Part shown: one piece after another, positions 42,836 to 51,365 of the stretch
Numbering within the stretch: the stretch's first letter is position 1
Layout: each line of letters opens with the position of its first letter
NCBI GenBank assembly: GCA_035627375.1
Contig: DASPLX010000059.1
Location: forward strand, 1 to 64,000
Length of the DNA: 64,000 nt
Source: DASPLX01 sp035627375
GTDB lineage: Bacteria; Pseudomonadota; Gammaproteobacteria; Burkholderiales; Burkholderiaceae_D
Direction: 5' to 3'
Position numbers and translations under genes: made by a program
Notes under the pieces: generated by a model
What the model saw: the letters and a program-made list of their open reading frames with translations, nothing else
Databases searched by the model: none
What the model was told of the DNA's origin: nothing

Positions 42836-43726
42836 CTAACGCTCCGCGCACACCTCCCGCAGGCAGCCGCGCAACCATCGATGCGCCGGATCGGCATCCA
42901 TGCGCGGATGCCAGAGCATGGATACCGTGATCTCCGGGGTAGCGACCGGAAGAGGAAAACCATGCATGCCGGCGCGCAGATTTCCGGTATGCCGCTCGGG
43001 AACGGTGGCGATCATGTCCGAGGACCGGGCGAGCGCCAGCGCGGCGGAAAAGCCGCCGACGATCGTGGCGATCCGCCGTTCGAGCCCGAGCGGCTTCAAG
43101 GCATCATCCATCGGCCCGGTGTCGAGCCCGCGCCGCGAGACCAGGATGTGCCTGCCCGACGCATAACGGGAAGGCGTGATCTTGCCCCGGCTCAGCGCGT
43201 GCCCCGCGCGCACGACGCCGATGAAGCGGTCGCGGAACAATATCCGCGTGCGCACCTCCGGACCGGTCGCCTCGCCGATGACGCCGGTTTCCAGGTCGAC
43301 GCTGCCGTCGCGCAGCGCAGCGCTGTCCTTGTTCGATTTCTGCACGAAGCGCAGGCGCACGCCGGGCGCCTCCGCATCGACGCGGGCAATGAGGGCCGGC
43401 CCGAAATTTTCCACGAAGCCGTCGCTGGTGCGCAGCGTGAACGTCCGGACCAGCTTGTCGAGATCGGGCGTTTCGGCGGGACGGAGCACCGCTTCCGCGT
43501 CCTGCACCAGTTGGGCGACCCGCGCGCGCAGTTCGAGCGCCCGCGGCGTGGGAACGAGGCCGCGTCCGGCCCGGACCAACAGCGGATCGCCGGTCGTCGC
43601 GCGCAAACGGGCCAGCGCCCGGCTCATCGCCGACGGGCTCAGCCGCAAGCGCTGGGCCGCGCGCGCGACATTGCCTTCCGCGAGCAGCACATCGAGGGTC
43701 ACAAGCAGGTTGAGATCGGGTGTCAT
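42836..43726 (-). CDS. LysR-family transcriptional regulator
   Basis: A 296-aa LysR regulator. The N-terminal winged helix (1-62) contains GNVARAAQRLRLSPSAMSRALARLR, and the effector-binding domain follows (~90-290). It is divergent from the MFS transporter gene with 129 bp between starts. That spacer holds an 11-bp inverted repeat, so it most likely controls the transporter and itself. The effector is unknown. Confidence 0.92.
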   Translation of the reverse strand: MTPDLNLLVTLDVLLAEGNVARAAQRLRLSPSAMSRALARLRATTGDPLLVRAGRGLVPTPRALELRARVAQLVQDAEAVLRPAETPDLDKLVRTFTLRTSDGFVENFGPALIARVDAEAPGVRLRFVQKSNKDSAALRDGSVDLETGVIGEATGPEVRTRILFRDRFIGVVRAGHALSRGKITPSRYASGRHILVSRRGLDTGPMDDALKPLGLERRIATIVGGFSAALALARSSDMIATVPERHTGNLRAGMHGFPLPVATPEITVSMLWHPRMDADPAHRWLRGCLREVCAER

Positions 43727-43751
43727 GCGCCAACCATAGCATGGCTTGCGC

Positions 43752-43809
43752 GTGACATGGCGTCAAACGCACGAATAAAGTGCAAATGATGCGTCTTCCG
43801 CCATGTCAC
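43752..43809. promoter_or_regulatory. Inverted-repeat operator between lysR and the MFS gene
   Basis: GTGACATGGCG (43752-43762) is repeated in perfect inverted orientation as CGCCATGTCAC (43799-43809), centres 47 bp apart. The pair sits in the divergent promoter region, one arm near each gene. Two sites facing each other at about four to five helical turns suit a LysR tetramer bending DNA, although classic LysR sites are T-N11-A. Confidence 0.6.
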
Positions 43810-43855
43810 CTGGAGGGGTAGGCTTCTAGCCATGAGCCCATCCGGAGAGAAAACC

Positions 43856-45328
43856 ATGTCGCAGCCGATCATCGAAGAACGAGAAGGTAAGGAAATTGAA
43901 AGTGCGGAACAGGCGGCGCCGACGGCCCCGTCGGTTCGATGGGCGCTTGCCGGCCTTTCGCTATCCATGCTGATGCCGGCGCTCGATACCAGCATCGCCA
44001 ATGCCGGCTTGCCGGCGATGGCGCGAGCGTTCGCCGCTTCCTTCCAGGAAGTCCAGTGGATCGTCCTCGCCTATCTGCTCGCCATCACCACGCTCATCGT
44101 CGGCGTCGGACGGCTCGGCGACATCGTCGGCCGCCGCCGGCTGTTATTGGCCGGCATCGGCCTGTTCACCCTGGCTTCGCTCGCATGCGGCACCGCGCCC
44201 ACGCTGCCGCTGCTGATCGCCGCCCGCGCGGCGCAGGGCCTCGGGGCGGCCATCATGATGGCTCTCGCCGTGGCCCTGGTCGGCGAGACGGTACCGAAGG
44301 CCAGGACCGGCAGCGCCATGGGGCTGCTCGGCACGATGTCCGCGATCGGCACCACGCTCGGCCCCTCGCTCGGCGGGTTGCTGATCGCCGGATTCGGCTG
44401 GCGGACGATTTTCCTGGTCAACGTGCCGCTCGGCATCCTGAATTTCCTGCTCGCCTACCGCTGCCTGCCGGCCGATCGCCGGGAACCGCAAACCGAACGG
44501 GCCGGCTTCGACGCCATCGGTACCCTGCTGCTCGCCCTGGCCCTCGCGGCTTATGCGCTCGCCATGACGATCGGGCGCGGCCAATTCGGCCCGCTCAACC
44601 TGGCGCTGCTGGCGGCGGCCGTCCTGCTCGGCGGGTGCTTCATGCTGGCCGAGACGAAGACGGCATCGCCCCTGCTCCGCCTGGCGATGTTCCGCGATCC
44701 GGGGCTGAGCGCGAGCCTGGCCATGAGCGCGCTGGTCGCGACGGTGATGATGGCGACGCTGGTGGTCGGGCCGTTCTATCTTTCCCGCGCGCTTGGGCTC
44801 GACGCGGCCGGCGTCGGGCTGGCGCTATCGGCCGGTCCGCTGGTCGCGGCGCTGACCGGCCTGCCGGCCGGGCGCGTCGTGGATCGTTTCGGCGCCCTTC
44901 GGATGACCGGCGCGGGGCTGATCGGCATGGGGGCCGGCCTGGTCGTCCTGTCCACGCTGCCGGAAAGATTCGGCGTCGCCGGCTACGTCGCCCCGCTCGC
45001 CGTCGTCACCGCGGCCTACGCGCTGTTCCAGGCGGCCAACAACACCGCCGCGATGACGGCTATCCCCCCTGACCGCAGGGGCGTCGTTTCCGGCATGCTC
45101 AGTCTCGCGCGCAATCTCGGGTTCGTCACCGGCGCTTCCGCCATGGGGGCGGTATTCGCAACGGCATCGGCGGCAACCGATATCACGACGGCGCATCCCG
45201 CGGCCGTTGCCGCCGGCACGCGCTTCACGTTCGCCATCGCGGCGATCCTGATCGCGGTCGCGATCGCCGTCGCGGCCGGCAGCGGTGTGCTCGCGCAACG
45301 CCTTGCGCGCGCCGCGGAAGCGCGCTGA
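43856..45328 (+). CDS. MFS drug transporter, EmrB/QacA (DHA2) family
   Basis: A 490-aa inner-membrane proton antiporter with about 14 hydrophobic helices. Diagnostic sequences include LMPALDTSIANAGLPAMA (helix 1), motif A GRLGDIVGRRRLLLAG and antiporter motif C-like GTTLGPSLGGLL. It probably exports toxic compounds. The ATG at 43856 has GGAGAG 6 nt upstream; an in-frame ATG eight codons earlier has none. It is convergent with the TPP enzyme gene, 30 bp apart. Confidence 0.92.
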   Translation: MSQPIIEEREGKEIESAEQAAPTAPSVRWALAGLSLSMLMPALDTSIANAGLPAMARAFAASFQEVQWIVLAYLLAITTLIVGVGRLGDIVGRRRLLLAGIGLFTLASLACGTAPTLPLLIAARAAQGLGAAIMMALAVALVGETVPKARTGSAMGLLGTMSAIGTTLGPSLGGLLIAGFGWRTIFLVNVPLGILNFLLAYRCLPADRREPQTERAGFDAIGTLLLALALAAYALAMTIGRGQFGPLNLALLAAAVLLGGCFMLAETKTASPLLRLAMFRDPGLSASLAMSALVATVMMATLVVGPFYLSRALGLDAAGVGLALSAGPLVAALTGLPAGRVVDRFGALRMTGAGLIGMGAGLVVLSTLPERFGVAGYVAPLAVVTAAYALFQAANNTAAMTAIPPDRRGVVSGMLSLARNLGFVTGASAMGAVFATASAATDITTAHPAAVAAGTRFTFAIAAILIAVAIAVAAGSGVLAQRLARAAEAR

Positions 45329-45358
45329 CGCCGGCCGCCGCCAAGGAAAGGCCGCCAG

Positions 45359-47401
45359 CTAGCGGGGAGGACGCTTGTGGAACGGCGGCGGCACGTGCGG
45401 ATCGATGCGGATGTCGAGCAGCGTCGGTCCCTTGCGCGCGAAGATCTCGTCGAACGGCAGGCTCTCCAGGTCAGCCTGATTCCTCACTTCGTGCCCCGGT
45501 ATGCCCATGCTCGCGGCCATCGCCTTGAAATTCACGGCCGGCAGCTCCGCGCCGATTCTTTCGCCGCCGTGCAGGATCTGACTGTGCTTCACCATGCCGA
45601 ACGCGCCGTCGTTCAGCACCGCGAACACGACGCCCAGGCCCATCTCCTGCGCCACCGTGATCTCCTGGCCGCTCATCAGGCAGCTGCCGTCGTCGGTGAT
45701 GCACACCACCGGCGCCTTGCGGTTGCCGTAGGCGATGCCGACGGCGACGCCGATCGCCCATCCCATCGTGGCGAATTCCATCGCCACCTGCAGCCACGGC
45801 CGCTCGAATGCCTGCCGCGCGCCGGCGGCGTCGAAGGTCTCCAAGGCCCGCACCGCCCAGGCCGCGCTGTTGCCGGTGTCCGCGACGACGCGGGTGGCGG
45901 CCGGGCAGACGCGCGACAGCGTCTTCATCAACCGCTCCGGATGGACTTTCGCCGACGGCGCGGGCGCCGCCTGCACGGCCTCGGCCTGCGGCGGCTGATC
46001 GGCGCGCGGCGCCGGCCGCCGCGTGTGCCGCATGCGCCGCTCGTCCTGCGCTTGCAGCAGGCGGCGCAACACGGCGCCGATGTCGCCGCCGACATGCAGG
46101 CGGGCCTGCGGAACGCGTTCGAAATGCGTCGCGCAATCGTCGATATGGATCATGCGGCCGTTCATCAGCTGCGGATGCCACTTGGCGCTGTTCCATTCGC
46201 CGTAGCGAGCGCCGATCGACAGGATCAGGTCGGGCTCGCCGTTCAGTATTTGCATCGCTTCCGGATGCCCGCCGAATCCGATCGCGCCGCCATACAGCGG
46301 ATGGCGGGTATTGATCAATCCTTTCGCATCCGGGGTGACGAGTATCCGGGCGTCGAGACGCTCCGCGAGCGCGACCGCATCGAGCGCGGCGGGCGCGGCA
46401 TCCTCGCCCAGCACCAGCACGACGGCCCCGGCCCGGCGCAGCTCGCCGTCCAGCGCCGCGATCTCGCTCTCGTCGAGCGGCGCCCGGGCTTTCAGCAAGG
46501 CAGGCAGATCGACGCCCGGCCCGGCCGCGTCGAGCGGCGCCGACAACACATCCGCCGGCAGCGACAGATGCGCCGGGCCATGCGGCTTCTGGTGCGCCCG
46601 ATGGATGGCGCGCACCAGCTTGGCTTCGAACTGGGCGGCATGCGACACCAGCGTGTTGTAGCGCGTGATGTGGCCGAACATGGCGGGAATATCCACGCCG
46701 GTGCACGACGATTCCTGGAACGCATCCCGGCCGAACAGCGGCATCGCGGGCTGGCCGGTCAATACCAGCAGCGGCACCTCGTTGCAATACGCATCGGCGA
46801 CGCCGGTGATCAGGTTGGTCGCGCCCGGCCCGGAGGTCGCGCAGCAGACGCCGAGCTTCCCGGTCTCGCGCGCATAGCCTTCCGCCATCAGCGCCGCGCC
46901 GGTCTCGTGCCGCGCCGAGATGTGGCGGATGCGGCCGCCGGCGCGCGCATGCCGCGCCAGCGCCGCGTACAAGGGCTCGATCGCCCCGCCGATCACGCCA
47001 AAGATGGCATCGACGCCGATTTGATCCAGGTAAGCCAGCAGCAAGTCCGCCGCGTCGAGCCGCGCCGCCGGCCGGGAAACCGGTTGAAGCGGCAAGGCCG
47101 CATCCGTGCCGGGAACTCCGCTTCCGGGTTCGGCGATCCTGGCCAAGGGCGGGACCGGAGCCGCCCGGGCGCGCGCGTTGCGATCAGGCGGACGAGGCGC
47201 ATGCGCCGACGGCTGGCCCGGCAGCGAATACGGAAAGAAAGGAAAGAATTTCGAAACGCGCGCTGCGCCGCGCGCCTCGCCGCCGCACGAAGCCGGTTTG
47301 TGCCGCGCAGCCTCGCGCGACCACGACATGGCCCATCTGACGAAAGCAGCGTATGCAAGCAGAGGTGGAGCTTTCATACGGCCGGCTGGTCGGTTCGTCA
47401 T
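45359..47401 (-). CDS. Thiamine diphosphate-dependent enzyme (acetolactate synthase-like)
   Basis: A 680-aa protein. After an unusual ~115-residue N-terminal extension rich in Pro, Ala and Arg comes a standard three-domain TPP enzyme: N-terminal Pyr domain with the catalytic Glu in SARHETGAALMAEGYA, central domain (LINTRHPLYGGAIGFGG), and C-terminal PP domain with ITDDGSCLMSGQEI and LNDGAFGMV. A low-complexity insert (RHTRRPAPRADQPPQAEA) precedes the PP domain. Likely carboligase or decarboxylase on a 2-oxoacid; the substrate cannot be read. ATG 47401 has GGAG at 8 nt. A start near the Pyr domain would give a more normal ~565 aa. Confidence 0.82.
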   Translation of the reverse strand: MTNRPAGRMKAPPLLAYAAFVRWAMSWSREAARHKPASCGGEARGAARVSKFFPFFPYSLPGQPSAHAPRPPDRNARARAAPVPPLARIAEPGSGVPGTDAALPLQPVSRPAARLDAADLLLAYLDQIGVDAIFGVIGGAIEPLYAALARHARAGGRIRHISARHETGAALMAEGYARETGKLGVCCATSGPGATNLITGVADAYCNEVPLLVLTGQPAMPLFGRDAFQESSCTGVDIPAMFGHITRYNTLVSHAAQFEAKLVRAIHRAHQKPHGPAHLSLPADVLSAPLDAAGPGVDLPALLKARAPLDESEIAALDGELRRAGAVVLVLGEDAAPAALDAVALAERLDARILVTPDAKGLINTRHPLYGGAIGFGGHPEAMQILNGEPDLILSIGARYGEWNSAKWHPQLMNGRMIHIDDCATHFERVPQARLHVGGDIGAVLRRLLQAQDERRMRHTRRPAPRADQPPQAEAVQAAPAPSAKVHPERLMKTLSRVCPAATRVVADTGNSAAWAVRALETFDAAGARQAFERPWLQVAMEFATMGWAIGVAVGIAYGNRKAPVVCITDDGSCLMSGQEITVAQEMGLGVVFAVLNDGAFGMVKHSQILHGGERIGAELPAVNFKAMAASMGIPGHEVRNQADLESLPFDEIFARKGPTLLDIRIDPHVPPPFHKRPPR

Positions 47402-47478
47402 TTTCATGTCTCCGGGATCGTTGAAACCCACGATCCAGAGACAACGCGGCCCCAAGAATGTTCCCGCTTGGCAAAACA

Positions 47479-48315
47479 TCATGCCGATTCGGCACCGGGC
47501 CAAGGCGCCGGAAAATCGTCGCCCAACAGGACTTCCACCGCCGCCTGCCTCGACAGCAGCAAGGATGGCGACAAGCCGAAGAGATCGCGGAAGCTGTTGG
47601 AGAAGTGCGCGGAATCGGCGAAGCCGGCGGCGTGCGCGGCATCGGTCAAGGTTGCGCCGCTCATGCACAGCCGGATCGCCTCCCGGATCGCCTTCCAAAG
47701 GCGATAGCGCCGCAGCGGAACGCCGACCTGCTCGGAAAACAAGTGGGCCAGCCGGCTCTGGGACAGGGCCACGGCATCGGCCAGGCATTGCGTCCGGATC
47801 TTGGCCGCCGGGTCCGCGCCGATCATCTCCAGGACCTTGCTGACCCGCGCATCGATGCTCTTGCGCGGCAAGCGCACGCCCAGGGCCGCCTCGACGATGC
47901 GCGCGCACAGTTCGGGCGCGGCGCCGGCGGCCGCCCCGCGTTCGTGAAACAGGCGCAATGCCTGCAGCAGGTCCGGCGCCGCGTCGAATGCGCGCGGCTG
48001 CTCAGCGCCGCCATTCCCCGCCGTGTGCAGAATGGCCCGGTAATCGGCGCTTTCCACATCCAGGAACATATTCGCGACCGGTTCGCCCTCGCTGTCGAAT
48101 TCATGCTCGGCATCGGGCGGGATGACGGCGCCGCCATACTCCCGCCAGGCGTCGTCTCCGGCGCGCATCCGGAACGGCCGCCCCAAGGCCATGCTGATCT
48201 GCACCGCGTGATGCCGGTGCCTGCCGGCCGTCGTGCCGCCGACATAGAGCGCATGCCGCGCGCCGAGATACAGCCGCGCCGCCGCCATCGGATTGTCCTT
48301 GTCCTTCACGTTCAT
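47479..48315 (-). CDS. AraC-family transcriptional regulator
   Basis: A 278-aa regulator. An N-terminal cupin-like sensing domain (RHRHHAVQISMALGRPF) is followed by two helix-turn-helix motifs (ALSQSRLAHLFSEQVGVPLR and LTDAAHAAGFADSAHFSNSF). It lies 77 bp upstream of the TPP enzyme on the same strand and probably controls it. It is divergent from the DUF3703 gene. Confidence 0.9.
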   Translation of the reverse strand: MNVKDKDNPMAAARLYLGARHALYVGGTTAGRHRHHAVQISMALGRPFRMRAGDDAWREYGGAVIPPDAEHEFDSEGEPVANMFLDVESADYRAILHTAGNGGAEQPRAFDAAPDLLQALRLFHERGAAAGAAPELCARIVEAALGVRLPRKSIDARVSKVLEMIGADPAAKIRTQCLADAVALSQSRLAHLFSEQVGVPLRRYRLWKAIREAIRLCMSGATLTDAAHAAGFADSAHFSNSFRDLFGLSPSLLLSRQAAVEVLLGDDFPAPWPGAESA

Positions 48316-48456
48316 CGTTCTCCCGCCGTCGGCGTCGTCGCCGGCTGCAAGTCAGCAGGTTTTTACAAGCCCGGATCGCGCGCGGCGGGCATAGTGTCCG
48401 TCACATCAACACATGCCGGCGGCGCGGCCGCCGCGAATTCGATTGGAGCACGTATT

Positions 48457-48798
48457 ATGCAACCCTTGCACCGGAAGGCCTTCGACGATGAGATCGGACA
48501 CGTGCGCGACGCGCTGGCGCAGCGGGACCACGAGCGCGCCTACCGGCACCTGGAGCGCGCGCACATCCTGGGCCAGCGCTACGTCCGGCCGCACACCCAT
48601 ACCCATCTGCTGTTCCTGCTGATCGGATGGCGGCGCCGCGACTGGCGGGAAATCCTCGGCCAGCTGGCGCGCATTCCGCTGGGCATGCTGGGATCGGCGC
48701 TGAACCGGGTCCCGGTCGGCAATACCGGCGGCGCGAACGTCAGCATGTTCCAGGCAATGCCGATCCCGGACGACTTGCGGGAGCGGCTGGAGCCCTGA
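48457..48798 (+). CDS. DUF3703 family protein
   Basis: A 113-aa protein of the DUF3703 family. The conserved core is an N-terminal helix AYRHLERAHILGQRYVRPHT followed by HTHLLFLLIGWRRRDWREIL and VPVGNTGGANVS. Members are often linked to metal or stress loci, but function is unknown. GGAG lies 8 nt before the ATG. It is divergent from the AraC gene (141 bp). Confidence 0.8.
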   Translation: MQPLHRKAFDDEIGHVRDALAQRDHERAYRHLERAHILGQRYVRPHTHTHLLFLLIGWRRRDWREILGQLARIPLGMLGSALNRVPVGNTGGANVSMFQAMPIPDDLRERLEP

Positions 48799-48931
48799 AC
48801 AGGATATCTTTCATGCAGAACCTGCCGGCGGCATCATCCACGGAACCCGGGCAATCGTTTTCGAGACATCCGGAACGCACCGGATTTTCGCGTCATCCAA
48901 TGTCGCAGACAGGCACATGATCGGAGTTCCC

Positions 48932-49050
48932 ATGCAAGCAAGTCATGCCCAGGTCGCTTCCCCGCGGCTTTCGGACATCGAACTCGCCCGGCTCGCCGCC
49001 GGCGATCACGGCGCATTCGAAATGCAGATGGGCCGGCACAATCAGGGTTA
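48932..49050 (+). pseudogene. 5' fragment of an ECF sigma factor gene
   Basis: The first ~40 codons read like the start of an ECF sigma factor: SDIELARLAAGDHGAFEMQM then GRHNQ (region 2.1, normally ALMRRHNQ--YR). The gene has its own ribosome site (GGAG 5 nt before ATG 48932) but after ~49050 the frame carries unrelated sequence and stops at 49234. The rest of region 2 and region 4 are missing. It is joined directly to a cytochrome c fragment. Confidence 0.65.
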
Positions 49051-49053
49051 TAG

Positions 49054-49203
49054 ACGCCCGACCGATTCATCGCGGATCCGATCAAGACCGTGCCCGGCAC
49101 CAGCATGGGCTATGCCGGCGTCAAGGATCAGCAAGAACGCGCCGACCTCATCGCCTATCTGCGGCAGGCGAGCGAAGCGCCTGAGTGCGGACAGCAAAAA
49201 TGA
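49054..49203 (+). pseudogene. 3' fragment of a class I cytochrome c gene
   Basis: In a different frame from the sigma fragment, codons from 49054 read [20 protein letters not shown] and continue with [20 protein letters not shown], ending at TGA 49201-49203. This is the C-terminal part of a mono-haem cytochrome c, including the Met ligand region (PGTSM) and the last helix. The CxxCH haem site is absent. A TAG at 49051-49053 lies directly before it. The join looks like a deletion that removed the end of one gene and the start of another. Confidence 0.7.
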
Positions 49204-49265
49204 ACTCGTGCGAGGGTTTGGTTTCCTCCTATAGAATTGCGTCGAACCTTACAGGGGATTCGACC

Positions 49266-49667
49266 ATGCTCAAGACCTACCATGGCAGCTGCCACTGCGG
49301 CGCCGTCCGCTTCGAAGCCGACATCGACCTGACGCAGCCCAGCTATCGCTGCAACTGCTCGATCTGCCGGCGGACCCGCTTCTGGCCGGCCGTCGCCATG
49401 CCGGAACACTTTCGCCTGCTGGCCGGGGAAGCGGAACTGACGCAATACACGTTCAACACGAAGAAGAACCACCATTACTTCTGCAGGCATTGCGGCGTGC
49501 GCCCCTTCGGCGTGGGCAACGATACGCCGATCGGGAAGATGTACGGAGTCAACCTCGGATGCCTGGAAGACGTGTCCGACGAAGAGTTGTCGCGGATTCC
49601 CATCACCTATGTCGACGGCCGCCACGACAAGTGGCAGGACGCTCCCGACTATTTTTCTCACCTGTGA
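49266..49667 (+). CDS. GFA-fold zinc protein (glutathione-dependent formaldehyde-activating enzyme family)
   Basis: A 133-aa single-domain protein with the zinc-binding cysteines of the GFA/CENP-V family: GSCHCGAVRFEAD near the N-terminus, NCSICRRT in the middle and FCRHCGVRPF later. It may bind glutathione-type substrates; the physiological reaction of such homologues is usually unknown. The ATG at 49266 has AGGGG 8 nt upstream. It is the first intact gene after the deletion scar. Confidence 0.85.
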   Translation: MLKTYHGSCHCGAVRFEADIDLTQPSYRCNCSICRRTRFWPAVAMPEHFRLLAGEAELTQYTFNTKKNHHYFCRHCGVRPFGVGNDTPIGKMYGVNLGCLEDVSDEELSRIPITYVDGRHDKWQDAPDYFSHL

Positions 49668-49712
49668 CGGCCGGACCGCCTCCGGATACCCGACGCCTCC
49701 TGCCCTCGCCCC

Positions 49713-50375
49713 ATGATCGAAGATCCGCTACCAGATCCGCTACTCGCCCGCATTTGCCGGGAATTGATCGCCCGGCACGGTGCCCACACCATCCTGCTCT
49801 ACGGTTCACGGGCGAACGGCAGCGCCAACGAAGACAGCGACTACGACATCGCGGCATTCGCGAAAGGCGAGCGTATCGTCAGGGATGCCCGGGTCTTCGG
49901 CGGCAAGTATCTGGACGCATTCGTCTACCCGGAGCAAACCCTGACGGCGCCGTCGGCCGAGCAATTGCATCTGCGGGGCAGCAGGATTCTCTTCCAACGC
50001 GAGCGCCAGGCCGAGTCGTTTCTCGAAGCGCTCGATCAGATCCACGCCGCCGGCCCGGAGAGCCTGCCGGCGGATGAACTGGCCGCGATCAGGGCGTGGC
50101 CGGCGAAAATGCTCGCGCGCATCGGACGCGACGATATCGAAGGCAATTACCGCAGGGTGTGGCTGTTGACGACCCTGCTGGAAGATTATTTCCGCCTGCG
50201 CCGGCTCTGGTATCAGGGCCCGAAGAAATCGCTGCAATGGCTCGTGGCCAACGATCCGAAGGCCTACGGCGCCTTCGCGGCCGCCCTGCGGCCCGGGGCG
50301 TCGGATGAAAGCATCGCCGAGCTGGCGGAAATCGTCGTCACCGCACCGACGGACTCTCCATCCCCTCCAACGTGA
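49713..50375 (+). CDS. Nucleotidyltransferase-domain protein
   Basis: A 220-aa protein. Residues ~12-80 are a minimal nucleotidyltransferase of the pol-beta superfamily: Gly31-Ser32 in YGSRANGS and catalytic Asp43/Asp45 in SDYDI. The C-terminal ~130 residues are helical (VWLLTTLLEDYFRLRRLWYQ), resembling HEPN-like partner regions fused in one chain. This could be a MNT-HEPN type module or a stand-alone modifying enzyme. No separate antitoxin gene is adjacent. Confidence 0.75.
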   Translation: MIEDPLPDPLLARICRELIARHGAHTILLYGSRANGSANEDSDYDIAAFAKGERIVRDARVFGGKYLDAFVYPEQTLTAPSAEQLHLRGSRILFQRERQAESFLEALDQIHAAGPESLPADELAAIRAWPAKMLARIGRDDIEGNYRRVWLLTTLLEDYFRLRRLWYQGPKKSLQWLVANDPKAYGAFAAALRPGASDESIAELAEIVVTAPTDSPSPPT

Positions 50376-50499
50376 TTCCCTGGATGCCGGCATTCCCGAT
50401 CGACATCCATGTGCTTTGGTGAATCCCGCGCTTTATTTCCTTTTCCCGGGGCATTCCACCTTCCTTCGGATGCGGGAAGTCTTGTACATCCTGCTCCGC

Positions 50500-51135
50500 T
50501 CAGTCATTTTCCGTTGTCGGCAGCCAGATGTCCAAACGCGACATGTCGAGTATGGGCGCACTCTCCGCGTCCGATATCGTGGCGCATCGCGTCGGCGGCA
50601 GTTCGCTCGGCTTTGTGGCACGCCACTCTTCCAGTCCGGTTTGCATCGCATGCAAATAGTCGATGTTATGCATCCACCCATTCATCCACTCGCGTGATTC
50701 GATGAAGCGGCGGCTTTCGACGCATTGGATTACCAAGTCAAGTTGGTCAATGATTGCCGAGGTCTTTTGATCGAAAAATCTCTTATGCGCTTTCAAGTCG
50801 TCTCGAAACTGCTGCAATGCGGTTAGCAAGGAGGACATCTTGCCCTCCATCGCCATAGCAACCCGATCAGACACGCACCATCCGTCTACATTTTTCTTCA
50901 CGTATTTTTCCAGGCATTTCTGCAATCGAGCGGCGCCTTCCGAATTCAATCCCCCGGCCCAATGCTGCTCGACGCCCGCGATCGGATCCATGATGAAATC
51001 GGAGCTATCGCCATGGATCGCATTCAGTCGCCCGATGCCGACTTCATATGCCTCCGTGAGATTGCGGGCGGTCTCGCCATTTCCCACGCCGGATAGCGAA
51101 TTTCCAAGTGAGTGCCCGCCAATTTTTCCAATCAT
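50500..51135 (-). CDS. Orphan protein of unknown function, lower GC
   Basis: A 211-aa protein not resembling any family I recognise. The N-terminus (MIGKIGGHSLGNSLSGVGNG) is glycine- and serine-rich with no signal peptide, a composition often seen in type III secreted proteins. The rest is mostly helical (SSLLTALQQFRDDLKAHKRF, DQKTSAIIDQLDLVIQCVES). GGGAG lies 5 nt before ATG 51135; a GTG start two codons earlier is possible. Codon use is more AT-rich than its neighbours, as in the ShET2-like gene, suggesting transfer. Confidence 0.6.
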   Translation of the reverse strand: MIGKIGGHSLGNSLSGVGNGETARNLTEAYEVGIGRLNAIHGDSSDFIMDPIAGVEQHWAGGLNSEGAARLQKCLEKYVKKNVDGWCVSDRVAMAMEGKMSSLLTALQQFRDDLKAHKRFFDQKTSAIIDQLDLVIQCVESRRFIESREWMNGWMHNIDYLHAMQTGLEEWRATKPSELPPTRCATISDAESAPILDMSRLDIWLPTTEND

Positions 51136-51365
51136 TTCCACTCCCTACATTAAGTCGTCATCGAACAGGCATACCGGGCGGCATGCTCTCTTTCCTAGCT
51201 TGTTAGTCGCGAAATTGACGAAGATGTTCGATGAGGCAGGTTTACTTCGCTGGATATTGAAAATTCTTAATCATCGGACAACGGCATCTGGCTACAATCG
51301 GCGGCGCCATCCTTGGCGCCTGTCATCAATATCCGGAACGCAAAAAAATTTCAGAGGAGAAACGG

